Assembly (NCBI GenBank): GCA_029006735.1
Contig: JAQXGN010000033.1
Coordinates: 1 to 43,762 of the forward strand
DNA from: Caryophanales bacterium
GTDB lineage: Bacteria > Bacillota_I > Bacilli_A > RFN20 > CAG-449
Direction of reading: 5' to 3'
DNA: 43,762 nucleotides
In this document: positions 1 to 7,476 of the stretch, in pieces
Layout of the letters: the number at the start of each line of letters is the position of its first letter
Position numbering within the stretch: the stretch's first letter is position 1
The notes under the pieces: generated by a model
Database searches by the model: none
Told to the model about the DNA's origin: nothing
Seen by the model: the letters and a program-made list of their open reading frames with translations, nothing else
Made by a program: the position numbers and the translations under genes

Positions 1-82
1 TATGCATAGGTATTTTTTTATGTTTATATCTTTGATATAAAAGTGAGAAAATTCTAGGACATATGTATAAAAATTTTGAGAA

Positions 83-132
83 TAAAAAAAGAAACTCTAA
101 CTCTTGTATAAATACAAAAGACTGCGAGTTTC
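83..132 (-). terminator. Intrinsic terminator of the leftward membrane protein gene
   Basis: On the minus strand a 7-bp outer stem (GAAACTC...GAGTTTC, 91-132) encloses an inner stem (CTTTTGTAT/ATACAAGAG with one wobble) and is followed by a T-rich run (A-run at 84-90 on the plus strand). It lies about 110 bases past the stop at 244. The first 80 bases of the window hold nothing I can recognise. Confidence 0.75.
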
Positions 133-243
133 ATTATTCAAATCATAAAAAAGAATAAACATTATAGTAAAGTTTTATTGGATATTAAAAATGATTTACT
201 TAATAAATAAGATAAATCTTTTTTGGTTAATATCACTTAACTT

Positions 244-861
244 CTATTTTTTCTTATTGTGTTTATTGATCAATTCTTTAATGCCTAAGCCAATATAAAA
301 GATACATAGACCTATAGGAGTAATCATTATATCTTCGATAGTATCTGCGACAGGAGATTTTCCATTATTTATTGATTCGATTACTTTTTGGGTGTCTCCT
401 CCTAGAATAAGGTCGCTTAAATATTCAAACACTTCCCATAGAGCAGCTAAACCCATAATTGATAAAAAGATGATTATTCCTAAAAGTAATGGTGAAATTG
501 GATATTTGTTTATTTTAGGAATATAGATATATAAAATAGCTGTTGCAATAAAACCAAATAAACCATGTAAAAATAAGTCCCACCAAGATATTAGAACATA
601 AAAACCTAAACAAGTACCTAAATGGATTGCAAAATATAAATGTGAACATATTAGGCATTGTATTGAAAAAGGAATTCTTTCTTTTAAATACAAATTAATT
701 AAGGGGAAAGATAAGGGTACTAATATAGAAACTATTAATTCAAGGATAATAGTAATTCCTAAAGGCTCATTAAAAAAAATAAAATATTCAATTAGCGTGG
801 ATAATAGTAATATCATCATACAGATTGATAGGATAAAGTCTTTATACGATAGCTTTTTCAT
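244..861 (-). CDS. YjdF/DUF2238-like integral membrane protein
   Basis: A 205-residue protein with about six hydrophobic membrane segments and a basic C-terminal tail (NKHNKKK). The pattern of a WD..LHG motif in one helix (SWWDLFLHGLFGF), an ALWEVFEY motif in a later helix and a DTIEDI motif near the end resembles the DUF2238/YjdF family, whose function is unknown. The conserved acidic and His residues inside membrane segments suggest an enzyme or metal site, but that is inference. The start ATG at 861 follows an AGGGGG ribosome site. It is divergent from the hydrolase at 953 with about 90 bases between them, and is probably transcribed alone up to the terminator at 83-132. Confidence 0.55.
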   Translation of the reverse strand: MKKLSYKDFILSICMMILLLSTLIEYFIFFNEPLGITIILELIVSILVPLSFPLINLYLKERIPFSIQCLICSHLYFAIHLGTCLGFYVLISWWDLFLHGLFGFIATAILYIYIPKINKYPISPLLLGIIIFLSIMGLAALWEVFEYLSDLILGGDTQKVIESINNGKSPVADTIEDIMITPIGLCIFYIGLGIKELINKHNKKK

Positions 862-952
862 TTTTTAACCCCCTTTTTTTCTTTTTATATTAGATTTATT
901 ATTTATATTTTATGCATGAAATATTAATATTTAGTTAATAAGGAGGATAATT

Positions 953-1888
953 ATGCCATTTCTAAAAATATTTTCGATTTCTTTAGCAATTATTGTTCTC
1001 TTTTTTATTGCTTTTCATATTATCGTTGTAGAAAGATTTTTTAAAGTAACAATTGTAAGAAAAAAGAAAGAAAAAAAGTTTAATATTGATCCAGAAAAAA
1101 AGATTAAATGGGCAATGTATGAAGAATATCGACATAAGACATTACCTTATTATAAATTTGTTACCATTACTAATAGAAATGGAGTTAAATTATCTGCTAG
1201 ATACGTAAAACAATCTGATTCGAAAGTATGGGTTATTGATTCGCATGGTTTTTTATCTAATTCATATTTTGAATCATTCTTATCAGGAAAAACATTCTTT
1301 GATTTTGGATATAATATTTTAGGTTTTGATCATGTCGCACATGGTGATAGTGAAGGTGATTTACGTGGCTTTGCAGTATTAGATCAATATAATGTTTTAG
1401 AATGGATAGATTATTTAAAGAAAACATATGGAGATGATATTAAAATTATCTTATTTGGTGTTTCTATGGGTACTTCTACTAATCTATATTGTGCGAATAA
1501 AGTTCCAAGTAATGTTAAAGCGATAATCGCTGATTGTGGATTTACTTCTCCTTATGACCAATTTAAATATACTTTAAAACATGATTATCATTTACCATCG
1601 TTTATTATCTTGCCACTTTTAAGAAGAAAAATTATGCGTAAAGCACATTTTGATATTAAAGAGTCAACTATTGATTCTGTTAAAAATGCTCGTTGCCCTA
1701 TTTTATATATTTCTGGGGATAATGATACATTTGTTCCAATGGAGTTCTCTTTTAAAAATTATGAAAATACATCATCAGAAAAAGAACTTGTTATTTTTGA
1801 AGGCGCTATCCATGCTCAAAGTTATCAATCTAATCCAGAAAGATATTTAAAGGTAGTGCATTCATTTTTAAAAAAATATATTAAATAG
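953..1888 (+). CDS. Membrane-anchored alpha/beta hydrolase
   Basis: A 311-residue alpha/beta-fold hydrolase. An N-terminal hydrophobic segment (about residues 5-25) probably anchors it in the membrane with the catalytic domain outside. The nucleophile elbow is GVSMGT, an oxyanion-type HGF motif comes after the first strand, the acid is probably the Asp in SGDNDTFVP, and the catalytic His is in AIHAQSY near the C-terminus. This architecture matches the YqkD/FrsA-like or dienelactone-hydrolase-like 'DUF' hydrolases of Firmicutes, and the substrate cannot be read from the sequence. A strong AGGAGG lies 6 bases before the ATG. It appears monocistronic; the hairpin at 1921-1947 closes the region. 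Confidence 0.8.
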   Translation: MPFLKIFSISLAIIVLFFIAFHIIVVERFFKVTIVRKKKEKKFNIDPEKKIKWAMYEEYRHKTLPYYKFVTITNRNGVKLSARYVKQSDSKVWVIDSHGFLSNSYFESFLSGKTFFDFGYNILGFDHVAHGDSEGDLRGFAVLDQYNVLEWIDYLKKTYGDDIKIILFGVSMGTSTNLYCANKVPSNVKAIIADCGFTSPYDQFKYTLKHDYHLPSFIILPLLRRKIMRKAHFDIKESTIDSVKNARCPILYISGDNDTFVPMEFSFKNYENTSSEKELVIFEGAIHAQSYQSNPERYLKVVHSFLKKYIK

Positions 1889-1910
1889 GCAGTGATATAA
1901 GCGAGGGTAA

Positions 1911-1947
1911 AGAAAAAACTCATCCAAGAGTTAATAGCTCAAGGATG
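1911..1947 (-). terminator. Hairpin terminator between convergent genes
   Basis: Stem CATCC/GGATG with an inner GAG/CTC pair (1921-1947). On the minus strand it is followed by a six-T run (A-run 1913-1918), so it mainly ends the leftward XRE-flavodoxin gene. On the plus strand only a weak T-rich stretch follows, so its use by the hydrolase gene at 953 is possible but less clear. Confidence 0.65.
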
Positions 1948-2001
1948 ATGATTTTCTATTTATTTAAAAGAAGTAGCACTTTTATCTATTTATAAAGAAA
2001 T

Positions 2002-2760
2002 TTAAATTGAAAAGTCATCAATCTCTTTTAATAATTGCTTATTGACAATAACTTTATTGTGAAGTTTTAATTTATATTTGTGTCTTTCAATTTTTAGCAA
2101 CTTATTTTGATTGCCATTAACTAATTGTAACAATGTTGGGATAAATAGAGGTGTTTCTTCTTCGCTTCCAAAAATAGCTATGATTTTTATTTTATTTACA
2201 AAAGCATCCCATTTCTCGCTGTTTTCATTGAAATAGTCTTGCATTCTTTCATTAAAAACGAAATATAACGAAGATGGATTTGAACAATACATAGGAACTA
2301 ATAATATAATATTATTATACTGAAACGAAGCGCTAATTAATTTATAAATGTCATCATTTCTATATTTGCATTGCTTCTTGAAACACTCATAATTACATTT
2401 ACTACAAGAATGATAAGATAAATCTTTAAAAGCTACATACGTATCGTACTCATTCATTTTATGATGAGCAATATCGTAACAATTGCCAAAATCTCTACCA
2501 CTAAAAGAAATAAATAGGTTGCTATCTTTGCTAGGGCATTCAAAAGATGATTCATCTTTTTCTTCAAGAAATTCATCCATACTAATTTCAAATTTTTTCA
2601 AAAGCAAAAGTAGTTTTTCGTAACTAATATCGTTGATTCCTTTTTCTATTTTGTTAATCGTTGAACGCGAAGAATATCCTAATTCTTCTGCAAGTTCATC
2701 CATCGTAAGATTGTTTTCAATTCTAATCTCTTTTATTTTTTCGCCTATTGTCTTTTTCAT
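2002..2760 (-). CDS. XRE-family HTH fused to a flavodoxin/FMN-reductase-like domain
   Basis: 252 residues starting at the ATG at 2760. A longer TTG reading from 2775 is possible, but the GGAG ribosome site at 2770-2773 fits only the ATG. Residues 5-62 are a Cro/C1-type helix-turn-helix (KIKEIRIENNLTMDELAEEL...). Residues about 78-230 look like an NADPH-dependent FMN reductase/flavodoxin fold: a first strand with a phosphate-type loop (FISFSGRDFGNCYD), and PMYCSNPSSLYFVFNERM matching the PVYW...DR region. Between them sit four cysteines, C119-x2-C122-x3-C126-x4-C131, followed by the usual ..DDIYKLI helix, like the compact cysteine motif of iron-sulfur flavoproteins. I infer a redox- or flavin-responsive transcription regulator. 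It starts one base after the RhuM-Fic gene's stop, so it is translationally coupled to it. Confidence 0.72.
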   Translation of the reverse strand: MKKTIGEKIKEIRIENNLTMDELAEELGYSSRSTINKIEKGINDISYEKLLLLLKKFEISMDEFLEEKDESSFECPSKDSNLFISFSGRDFGNCYDIAHHKMNEYDTYVAFKDLSYHSCSKCNYECFKKQCKYRNDDIYKLISASFQYNNIILLVPMYCSNPSSLYFVFNERMQDYFNENSEKWDAFVNKIKIIAIFGSEEETPLFIPTLLQLVNGNQNKLLKIERHKYKLKLHNKVIVNKQLLKEIDDFSI

Positions 2761-2761
2761 A

Positions 2762-3643
2762 TTATTTTTCTCCAACTAAGAAGTTCATAATTAACTTAAT
2801 TACTACTTCCATTTCTTCTGGTTTAGATTCTGCAGTTAATACCGTTATAGCAACTAATGTATCATTTGCAATAATCATTTTGCCTGCTTTTACTAAGAAA
2901 TATAATAAATGTGCAGCTTTTTCTTCTAAAGTTGGATAAACTTCTTGACCAAAGACATCTTGATAAACAGCCGCCAAAATACCATTTAATTTTCCATTTT
3001 CTTTTTCTACTCCAAATACTGATGATGTATCACCAAATTTCATCGAATCAATAATTTTTCTACATTCATCATATTCTAGTCTATGAACTGCCTTTCTTCC
3101 ATTGGGTTTTATGACGCATTGATGGTCATAATCATCAAGTAAATCTAAAGCTTTTGTATATTCATTAATAACATTGACTAATGAAGTTTCATCGATATTT
3201 AAAGATGAAGAAAGCATCTTACTTTGTATTTCAATAGTCTTATTTAAAGCAGCAATTCTTTTCTCATTAATTGCATAACCTTTCACTAAATAATCTTTAA
3301 GCACCTTATTTGCCCATCTTCTAAAAATAACGCCTCTTTGAGATTTAACTCTATATCCAACCGAAATAATCATATCAAGATTGTAATATTCAACAATATG
3401 TGTTTGCTCCTTATTATTTAAAGCACCATGTTTTGTGGTACTCGCAAAATTTGCGACAACCTCCTCTCCTTTTAATTCTTCTTTTAATATGTTGTTGATG
3501 TGTTTTCTAATTGTTTTATAATCTCTATTAAATAATTTACTTATTTGCTCTGTGTTTAACCATACAGTATCATTTTCTTTATCTGCTCTTACATCAATTT
3601 CAAATTCATTATCTACGAATTTCAATATTTCAAACTTATTCAT
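2762..3643 (-). CDS. RhuM-family protein with a C-terminal Fic domain lacking its catalytic motif
   Basis: 293 residues. Residues about 20-125 are the RhuM domain (VWLNTEQISKLFNRDYKTI..., then IVEYYNLDMIISVGYRVKS and FRRWANKVLKDY), typical of proteins beside restriction or mobile loci. Residues about 195-293 match the Fic/Doc tail of RhuM-Fic proteins: ECRKIIDSMKFGD..SVFGVEKENGKLNGILAAVYQ, then LEEKAAHLLYFLV, then LVAITVLTAESKPEE. The HPFxDGNKR AMPylation motif that should follow HLLYFLV is absent; the text jumps directly to KAGKMIIANDTLVAIT at residue 252, as if about 30 codons were deleted in frame. The reading frame is otherwise intact. There is no Shine-Dalgarno before the ATG, and a terminator-like hairpin ends just 10 bases upstream. 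It is followed by the XRE-flavodoxin gene after one base. I expect no AMP-transfer activity. Confidence 0.8.
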   Translation of the reverse strand: MNKFEILKFVDNEFEIDVRADKENDTVWLNTEQISKLFNRDYKTIRKHINNILKEELKGEEVVANFASTTKHGALNNKEQTHIVEYYNLDMIISVGYRVKSQRGVIFRRWANKVLKDYLVKGYAINEKRIAALNKTIEIQSKMLSSSLNIDETSLVNVINEYTKALDLLDDYDHQCVIKPNGRKAVHRLEYDECRKIIDSMKFGDTSSVFGVEKENGKLNGILAAVYQDVFGQEVYPTLEEKAAHLLYFLVKAGKMIIANDTLVAITVLTAESKPEEMEVVIKLIMNFLVGEK

Positions 3644-3650
3644 TGCACAT

Positions 3651-3686
3651 AAAAAACATAGAGATAAATCTAAAACCTCTATGTTT
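3651..3686 (-). terminator. Terminator-like hairpin between CPBP protease and RhuM gene
   Basis: A 10-bp perfect stem on the minus strand, AAACATAGAG/CTCTATGTTT (3654-3663 with 3677-3686), with a T-run at its 3' foot. It lies 14 bases after the CPBP stop and its T-run ends only about 8 bases before the RhuM ATG, so it could act as terminator of the upstream gene, as attenuator, or as a structure at the RhuM start. Confidence 0.75.
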
Positions 3687-3699
3687 AAATGATCCTTAA

Positions 3700-4443
3700 T
3701 TAAAATGCTCTAATAGTGTCTTTATTTTTTTGCTCTTTAATTAATATAAATAAAGAATAGATTACTAGTATAATTCCAATAACTGCAGAAACAATATAAT
3801 ATGTCACATTATATTCAATTTTGAAAAGCATAACAAATATTACATCATTAAACAAATTAAATATTAAATGACCTAAAATAGGATAGATTAGTGATTTAGA
3901 TTTTACTTTAATCACGCCTAGAATAAACCCAAGCAAGAAAGTGTATCCAACTTGAGATAATATGATAGTAAATCCAGACGAAAAAATGTTAATAAAATGA
4001 ATGGAAGCAAATAAGGCACTAGCGATTAATATGACATATAAATCTTTATTTTTAGATTCTTTAATAACGTGATTAAATAGATCAAATGCTAGATGTCGGA
4101 ATATGATTTCTTCTATGCAAACTAAGATAAAAGTATTTGGAATTTGAAGGATTTGTAAAGGAGTGATATTGATATCGATAGACCCATTACAAAAAGGAAT
4201 AGTTAAATAATTTGATAATGCACCTATAAACAAAGGGATAAATAATAAAGAAAATTCGTTTTTATAAGCGATATTTTTTTTATGGAAAATATCAAAATAT
4301 AGATAAATAAGCAAAATCAATTTTGCACATATTTGAAATATTAAAATAATTAATGAATCATCTACTATTTTTTCGAATGGGATCATTAATACAGCAAGAT
4401 AGAATAATAAAGAATATAAAAATGTAATTATTTTTGCTCTCAT
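3700..4443 (-). CDS. CPBP family intramembrane glutamic endopeptidase
   Basis: A 247-residue membrane protein with about seven or eight hydrophobic helices. It carries the Abi/CPBP (Rce1-like) signature in order: EEIIFRHLAFDLF (EExxxR), then FASIHF with the second-motif His, then GHLIFNLFND with the third-motif His and Asn. These are the predicted catalytic and metal/water-positioning residues of type II CAAX-like proteases. In bacteria such proteins process bacteriocins, give bacteriocin self-immunity or cut anti-sigma factors; no partner is visible here. No good ribosome site precedes the ATG at 4443, and that start is the weakest part of the call. It is divergent from the dap operon with 76 bases between. 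Confidence 0.82.
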   Translation of the reverse strand: MRAKIITFLYSLLFYLAVLMIPFEKIVDDSLIILIFQICAKLILLIYLYFDIFHKKNIAYKNEFSLLFIPLFIGALSNYLTIPFCNGSIDINITPLQILQIPNTFILVCIEEIIFRHLAFDLFNHVIKESKNKDLYVILIASALFASIHFINIFSSGFTIILSQVGYTFLLGFILGVIKVKSKSLIYPILGHLIFNLFNDVIFVMLFKIEYNVTYYIVSAVIGIILVIYSLFILIKEQKNKDTIRAF

Positions 4444-4519
4444 ATCATTATTTTAATATTTTTTGTGAAAATACCCAACAAAATAATCATATCTTTAAAT
4501 AATAATGAGGAGGAATTAA

Positions 4520-5266
4520 ATGTATTTTTGTAAACTTCATGGTTTAGGGAACGATTTTATATTAATTAAAGAAGAAAGTAATCGCGATTATAGTAAAATA
4601 TCAAAAATATTATGTGATAGACATTTTGGAATTGGAGGAGATGGTCTTTTAGTTGTTAATATTAATGAATTAAGAATGCATTATTTTAATAAAGATGGTA
4701 GTAAAGCTAAAATGTGCGGAAATGGATTAAGATGTTTTGCTTACTATCTATATAATAAAGAAATAATCAATAATAATACATTTCAAATCACAACAGATGA
4801 TGGAAGAAAAAGTGTTGAAATAGATAATGAAGATGTCATAATTGATTTTTCTTTACCAACAGAGATAATAGAAGATGATTTTATTATTGGGAAACAAAAA
4901 ACGGTTCACTATTATTCTTCATCAATTGGTGTAAATCATACTGTAATTTTTGTAACTTCTTATTTAGATGAAATATTATTATATGCAGAAAAACTTGCAA
5001 AGTCATTAAATACTAATATTAATTATGTTTTGGTGGTTACGCCTCATGAAATTAAAGTTAAAACATATGAATTAGGATGTGGGTGGACTAAATCATGTGG
5101 GACTGGTAGTTCTATTAGCGCCTATATTTCTTATTATAAAAAAATAGTTGAAGAAAATATTTCTGTTTATACAGAAGGAGGGACTTTTAGCGTATTAATC
5201 GATAAGAAGATTCAACTAAAAGGACAAGTAAAATTGGTTTGTGAAGGAGATACTTATTTATGTTAA
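4520..5266 (+). CDS. dapF: Diaminopimelate epimerase
   Basis: Converts LL- to meso-diaminopimelate, the precursor of peptidoglycan crosslinks and lysine. 248 residues, slightly short for the family (about 270). Both catalytic cysteines are present: the first in AKMCGNGLRCFA and the second in GCGWTKSCGTGSS, and the N-terminus KLHGLGNDFI is diagnostic. AGGAGG lies 7 bases before the ATG. It is the first gene of a seven-gene operon and its last codons overlap dapA by 7 bases. No lysine riboswitch fits in the 76-base leader, so regulation is not apparent. Confidence 0.96.
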   Translation: MYFCKLHGLGNDFILIKEESNRDYSKISKILCDRHFGIGGDGLLVVNINELRMHYFNKDGSKAKMCGNGLRCFAYYLYNKEIINNNTFQITTDDGRKSVEIDNEDVIIDFSLPTEIIEDDFIIGKQKTVHYYSSSIGVNHTVIFVTSYLDEILLYAEKLAKSLNTNINYVLVVTPHEIKVKTYELGCGWTKSCGTGSSISAYISYYKKIVEENISVYTEGGTFSVLIDKKIQLKGQVKLVCEGDTYLC

Positions 5267-6120
5267 AAGGTAGTATTGTTGCTTTAGTAACACCTTTTTT
5301 AAAAGATGGTAATGTTAATTATGATAAATTTAAAGAACTAATTCTTTATCATGTTCTTCATTATAATGATGGAATAAGTATTTTAACTACCACAGGAGAA
5401 TCTAGTTCGATTCCTTTAAAAGAAAAAATAAAGATGATAAAAATAGCGAGAAAATTAATTAATAAGACGATTACTTTTATTGTTGGAATATGCTCAAACA
5501 ATATGGATGAATCGATAAAACTTGCAAAGCTATTTTCATCTTTAGGTGCAGATTATTTATTGGTTGTTTCTCCTTATTATATAAAACCTAATGATCAAGG
5601 AATGTTTGATTATTATTCATTAATCGCAGCAAATTCAACTTGTCCTATTATTTTGTATAATGTACCTTCTCGAACTGGAAGCAATATTTCTATTAATGTT
5701 TTAAGTAAATTATCTAAAAATAAAAATATTATTGGAATAAAAGAAGCTAGTGGAGATATTGAATATGCAAAGAAGGTAGTTCCGTTTTTAAATGATAACT
5801 TTATTTTATTATCTGGGAATGATGAATTAACTTATGAAATATTAAATTTAGGTGGAGAAGGAGTAATATCTGTTTTAGCAAATATCGCGCCTAATTTTAT
5901 ACATTATCTAACTATTAATAAATTACCAATGAATAAAAAAATGATGGAACTTGCTAAAACATTATTTATTGAAACAAATCCAATACCGATTAAGGCTATT
6001 ATGAATTATTTGGGTTTTGATGTAGGAGAAACAAAATTACCTTTAGGAAATATATCAAAGGAACACTTAGAGATAGTGATTGATATAGTTGAAAAAAATA
6101 GGGAGAGTTTAAATATATGA
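5260..6120 (+). CDS. dapA: 4-hydroxy-tetrahydrodipicolinate synthase
   Basis: Condenses aspartate semialdehyde with pyruvate, the first committed step of the DAP/lysine pathway. 286 residues, a TIM-barrel of normal length. The Schiff-base lysine is in GIKEASGD, the catalytic Tyr in LYNVPSRTG, and the TTTGESS loop is present. The start lies inside the end of dapF with AAGGAG about 8 bases upstream, and its stop overlaps dapB in an ATGA arrangement. Confidence 0.97.
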   Translation: MLKGSIVALVTPFLKDGNVNYDKFKELILYHVLHYNDGISILTTTGESSSIPLKEKIKMIKIARKLINKTITFIVGICSNNMDESIKLAKLFSSLGADYLLVVSPYYIKPNDQGMFDYYSLIAANSTCPIILYNVPSRTGSNISINVLSKLSKNKNIIGIKEASGDIEYAKKVVPFLNDNFILLSGNDELTYEILNLGGEGVISVLANIAPNFIHYLTINKLPMNKKMMELAKTLFIETNPIPIKAIMNYLGFDVGETKLPLGNISKEHLEIVIDIVEKNRESLNI

Positions 6121-6788
6121 ATATCGCATTAGTTGGACAAGGAAGAATTGGTGAATTATTTAAAAATATGTACAAGGATGAGATTGTTGGAATAGTTTCA
6201 CCTAAAGATAATCAATTGGAATCATTGTTTGATATTGATAAAAAAATTGATGTAATTGTCGATTTTTCCCATCCATATTTATTAGATGATATAATCAGCT
6301 TTTCACTAAAAAACAAGGTACCTGTTGTTATTGGTACAACAGGTTTTTCCGATAAAGATTTTAAAAAGATAGAACTACTTAGTAAAAAAATTCCACTTGT
6401 TTTATCAAGTAATTATTCTATTGGTATATGTTTGATTAAGAAAATATTACCAATAATATCACAAAAGTTAATATCTTTTGATGCTTCAATTATAGAAACT
6501 CATCATAAAAATAAAATCGATTGTCCTTCTGGCACCAGTTTAGATTTGAAAGAGAGTATACTAAAAGGAAATAATACTTTAAAAGATGTAGATATCGTTT
6601 CTTTAAGAAAAGGAAATTCAGTTGGAGAACATGAGGTAAGATTCTTTTTAGAGGATGAAGAAATAAGAATCACACATATTGCTCATTCGAAAATAATATT
6701 TGTTAAGGGAGCGTATTTAATGTGTAGAAAAATTATTAATATTGAACCTGGATTATATAAAATGGAGGACTTTTTCCGTGAATTCTAA
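6117..6788 (+). CDS. dapB: 4-hydroxy-tetrahydrodipicolinate reductase
   Basis: Reduces the DapA product to tetrahydrodipicolinate with NAD(P)H. 223 residues, at the short end of the family (220-270). The nucleotide-binding motif GQGRIG is at the N-terminus, followed by DFSHP and VVIGTTGF, and the substrate/catalytic signature is ETHHKNKIDCPSGTS. The first glycine loop is GQGRIG where many DapB proteins have GxxGxMG, still compatible with binding. Overlaps dapA by 4 bases and dapH by 11. Confidence 0.95.
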   Translation: MNIALVGQGRIGELFKNMYKDEIVGIVSPKDNQLESLFDIDKKIDVIVDFSHPYLLDDIISFSLKNKVPVVIGTTGFSDKDFKKIELLSKKIPLVLSSNYSIGICLIKKILPIISQKLISFDASIIETHHKNKIDCPSGTSLDLKESILKGNNTLKDVDIVSLRKGNSVGEHEVRFFLEDEEIRITHIAHSKIIFVKGAYLMCRKIINIEPGLYKMEDFFREF

Positions 6789-7476
6789 AGAGTTAATCGA
6801 ATTAATACATAATTCGAAAAAGAAGACTAATTGCCTTTTATTTATAAAAACAAATAGAGAAATAGATTTATCCTCTTTATTAGGTTGTGGAGATAAAAAT
6901 GGATATTTAATATTTGGAGAAAAGAATGATTTAGATTTAATATTAGATAAATATAAATTAGATATTAAGGAATCCAAATATATAATATTTACTAAAAACG
7001 CAGCCTTAGATTTATTGGATTTATCTTCCTTAGATGCACGTATTGAATATGGTGCAATTATTCGTGATCATGTAACAATAAAAAAAGGAGCGATAATTAT
7101 GATGGGAGCAATAATAAATGCAGGCGCGTATATTGGTGAAAATACAATGATTGATATGAATGTGACTATAGGTGGTAGAGCATGCATTAAGAATAATTGT
7201 CATATAGGAGCTGGTAGTGTCATTGCAGGAGTTATTGAACCATATTCTAGTAAAGAAGTTGTAATTGAAGATGATGTTTTTATTGGGGCAAATGCAACTG
7301 TGTTAGAAGGCGTTCATATTGGGAAGGGTAGTGTTATTGGAGCTGGATCAGTAGTTATTAATGATGTCCCAGATAATGTAGTAGTTGTTGGAGTTCCTGG
7401 AAGGATTATAAAAAAAAGAGAAAAACTCATTGATAGTAAAGTTGAAATAGTAAATGCTTTGAGGACTATAAATTGA
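6778..7476 (+). CDS. dapH: Tetrahydrodipicolinate N-acetyltransferase
   Basis: Transfers acetyl from acetyl-CoA to tetrahydrodipicolinate, which defines the acetyl branch of DAP synthesis used by Bacillus-type bacteria. 232 residues from the GTG at 6778, preceded by GGAGGA at 6764-6769; a longer TTG reading from 6742 lacks a ribosome site. The first 80 residues are the DapH-specific N-terminal domain. From about residue 85 there is a left-handed beta-helix of hexapeptide repeats (YGAIIRDHVTIKKGAIIMMG..., NCHIGAGSVIAGVIEP, IGANATVLEGVHIGKGSVIGAGSVV), closely matching Bacillus YkuQ. Use of GTG and the 11-base overlap with dapB suggest translational coupling. Confidence 0.95.
   Translation: MNSKELIELIHNSKKKTNCLLFIKTNREIDLSSLLGCGDKNGYLIFGEKNDLDLILDKYKLDIKESKYIIFTKNAALDLLDLSSLDARIEYGAIIRDHVTIKKGAIIMMGAIINAGAYIGENTMIDMNVTIGGRACIKNNCHIGAGSVIAGVIEPYSSKEVVIEDDVFIGANATVLEGVHIGKGSVIGAGSVVINDVPDNVVVVGVPGRIIKKREKLIDSKVEIVNALRTIN

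Noticed and set aside
2762-3643. Active Fic toxin (AMPylase)
   Set aside because: The HxFx(D/E)GN(G/K)R motif is absent, so enzymatic activity is not supported.
4444-4519. Lysine riboswitch or L-box before dapF
   Set aside because: The leader is only 76 bases, too short for the roughly 170-base aptamer, and shows no matching stems.
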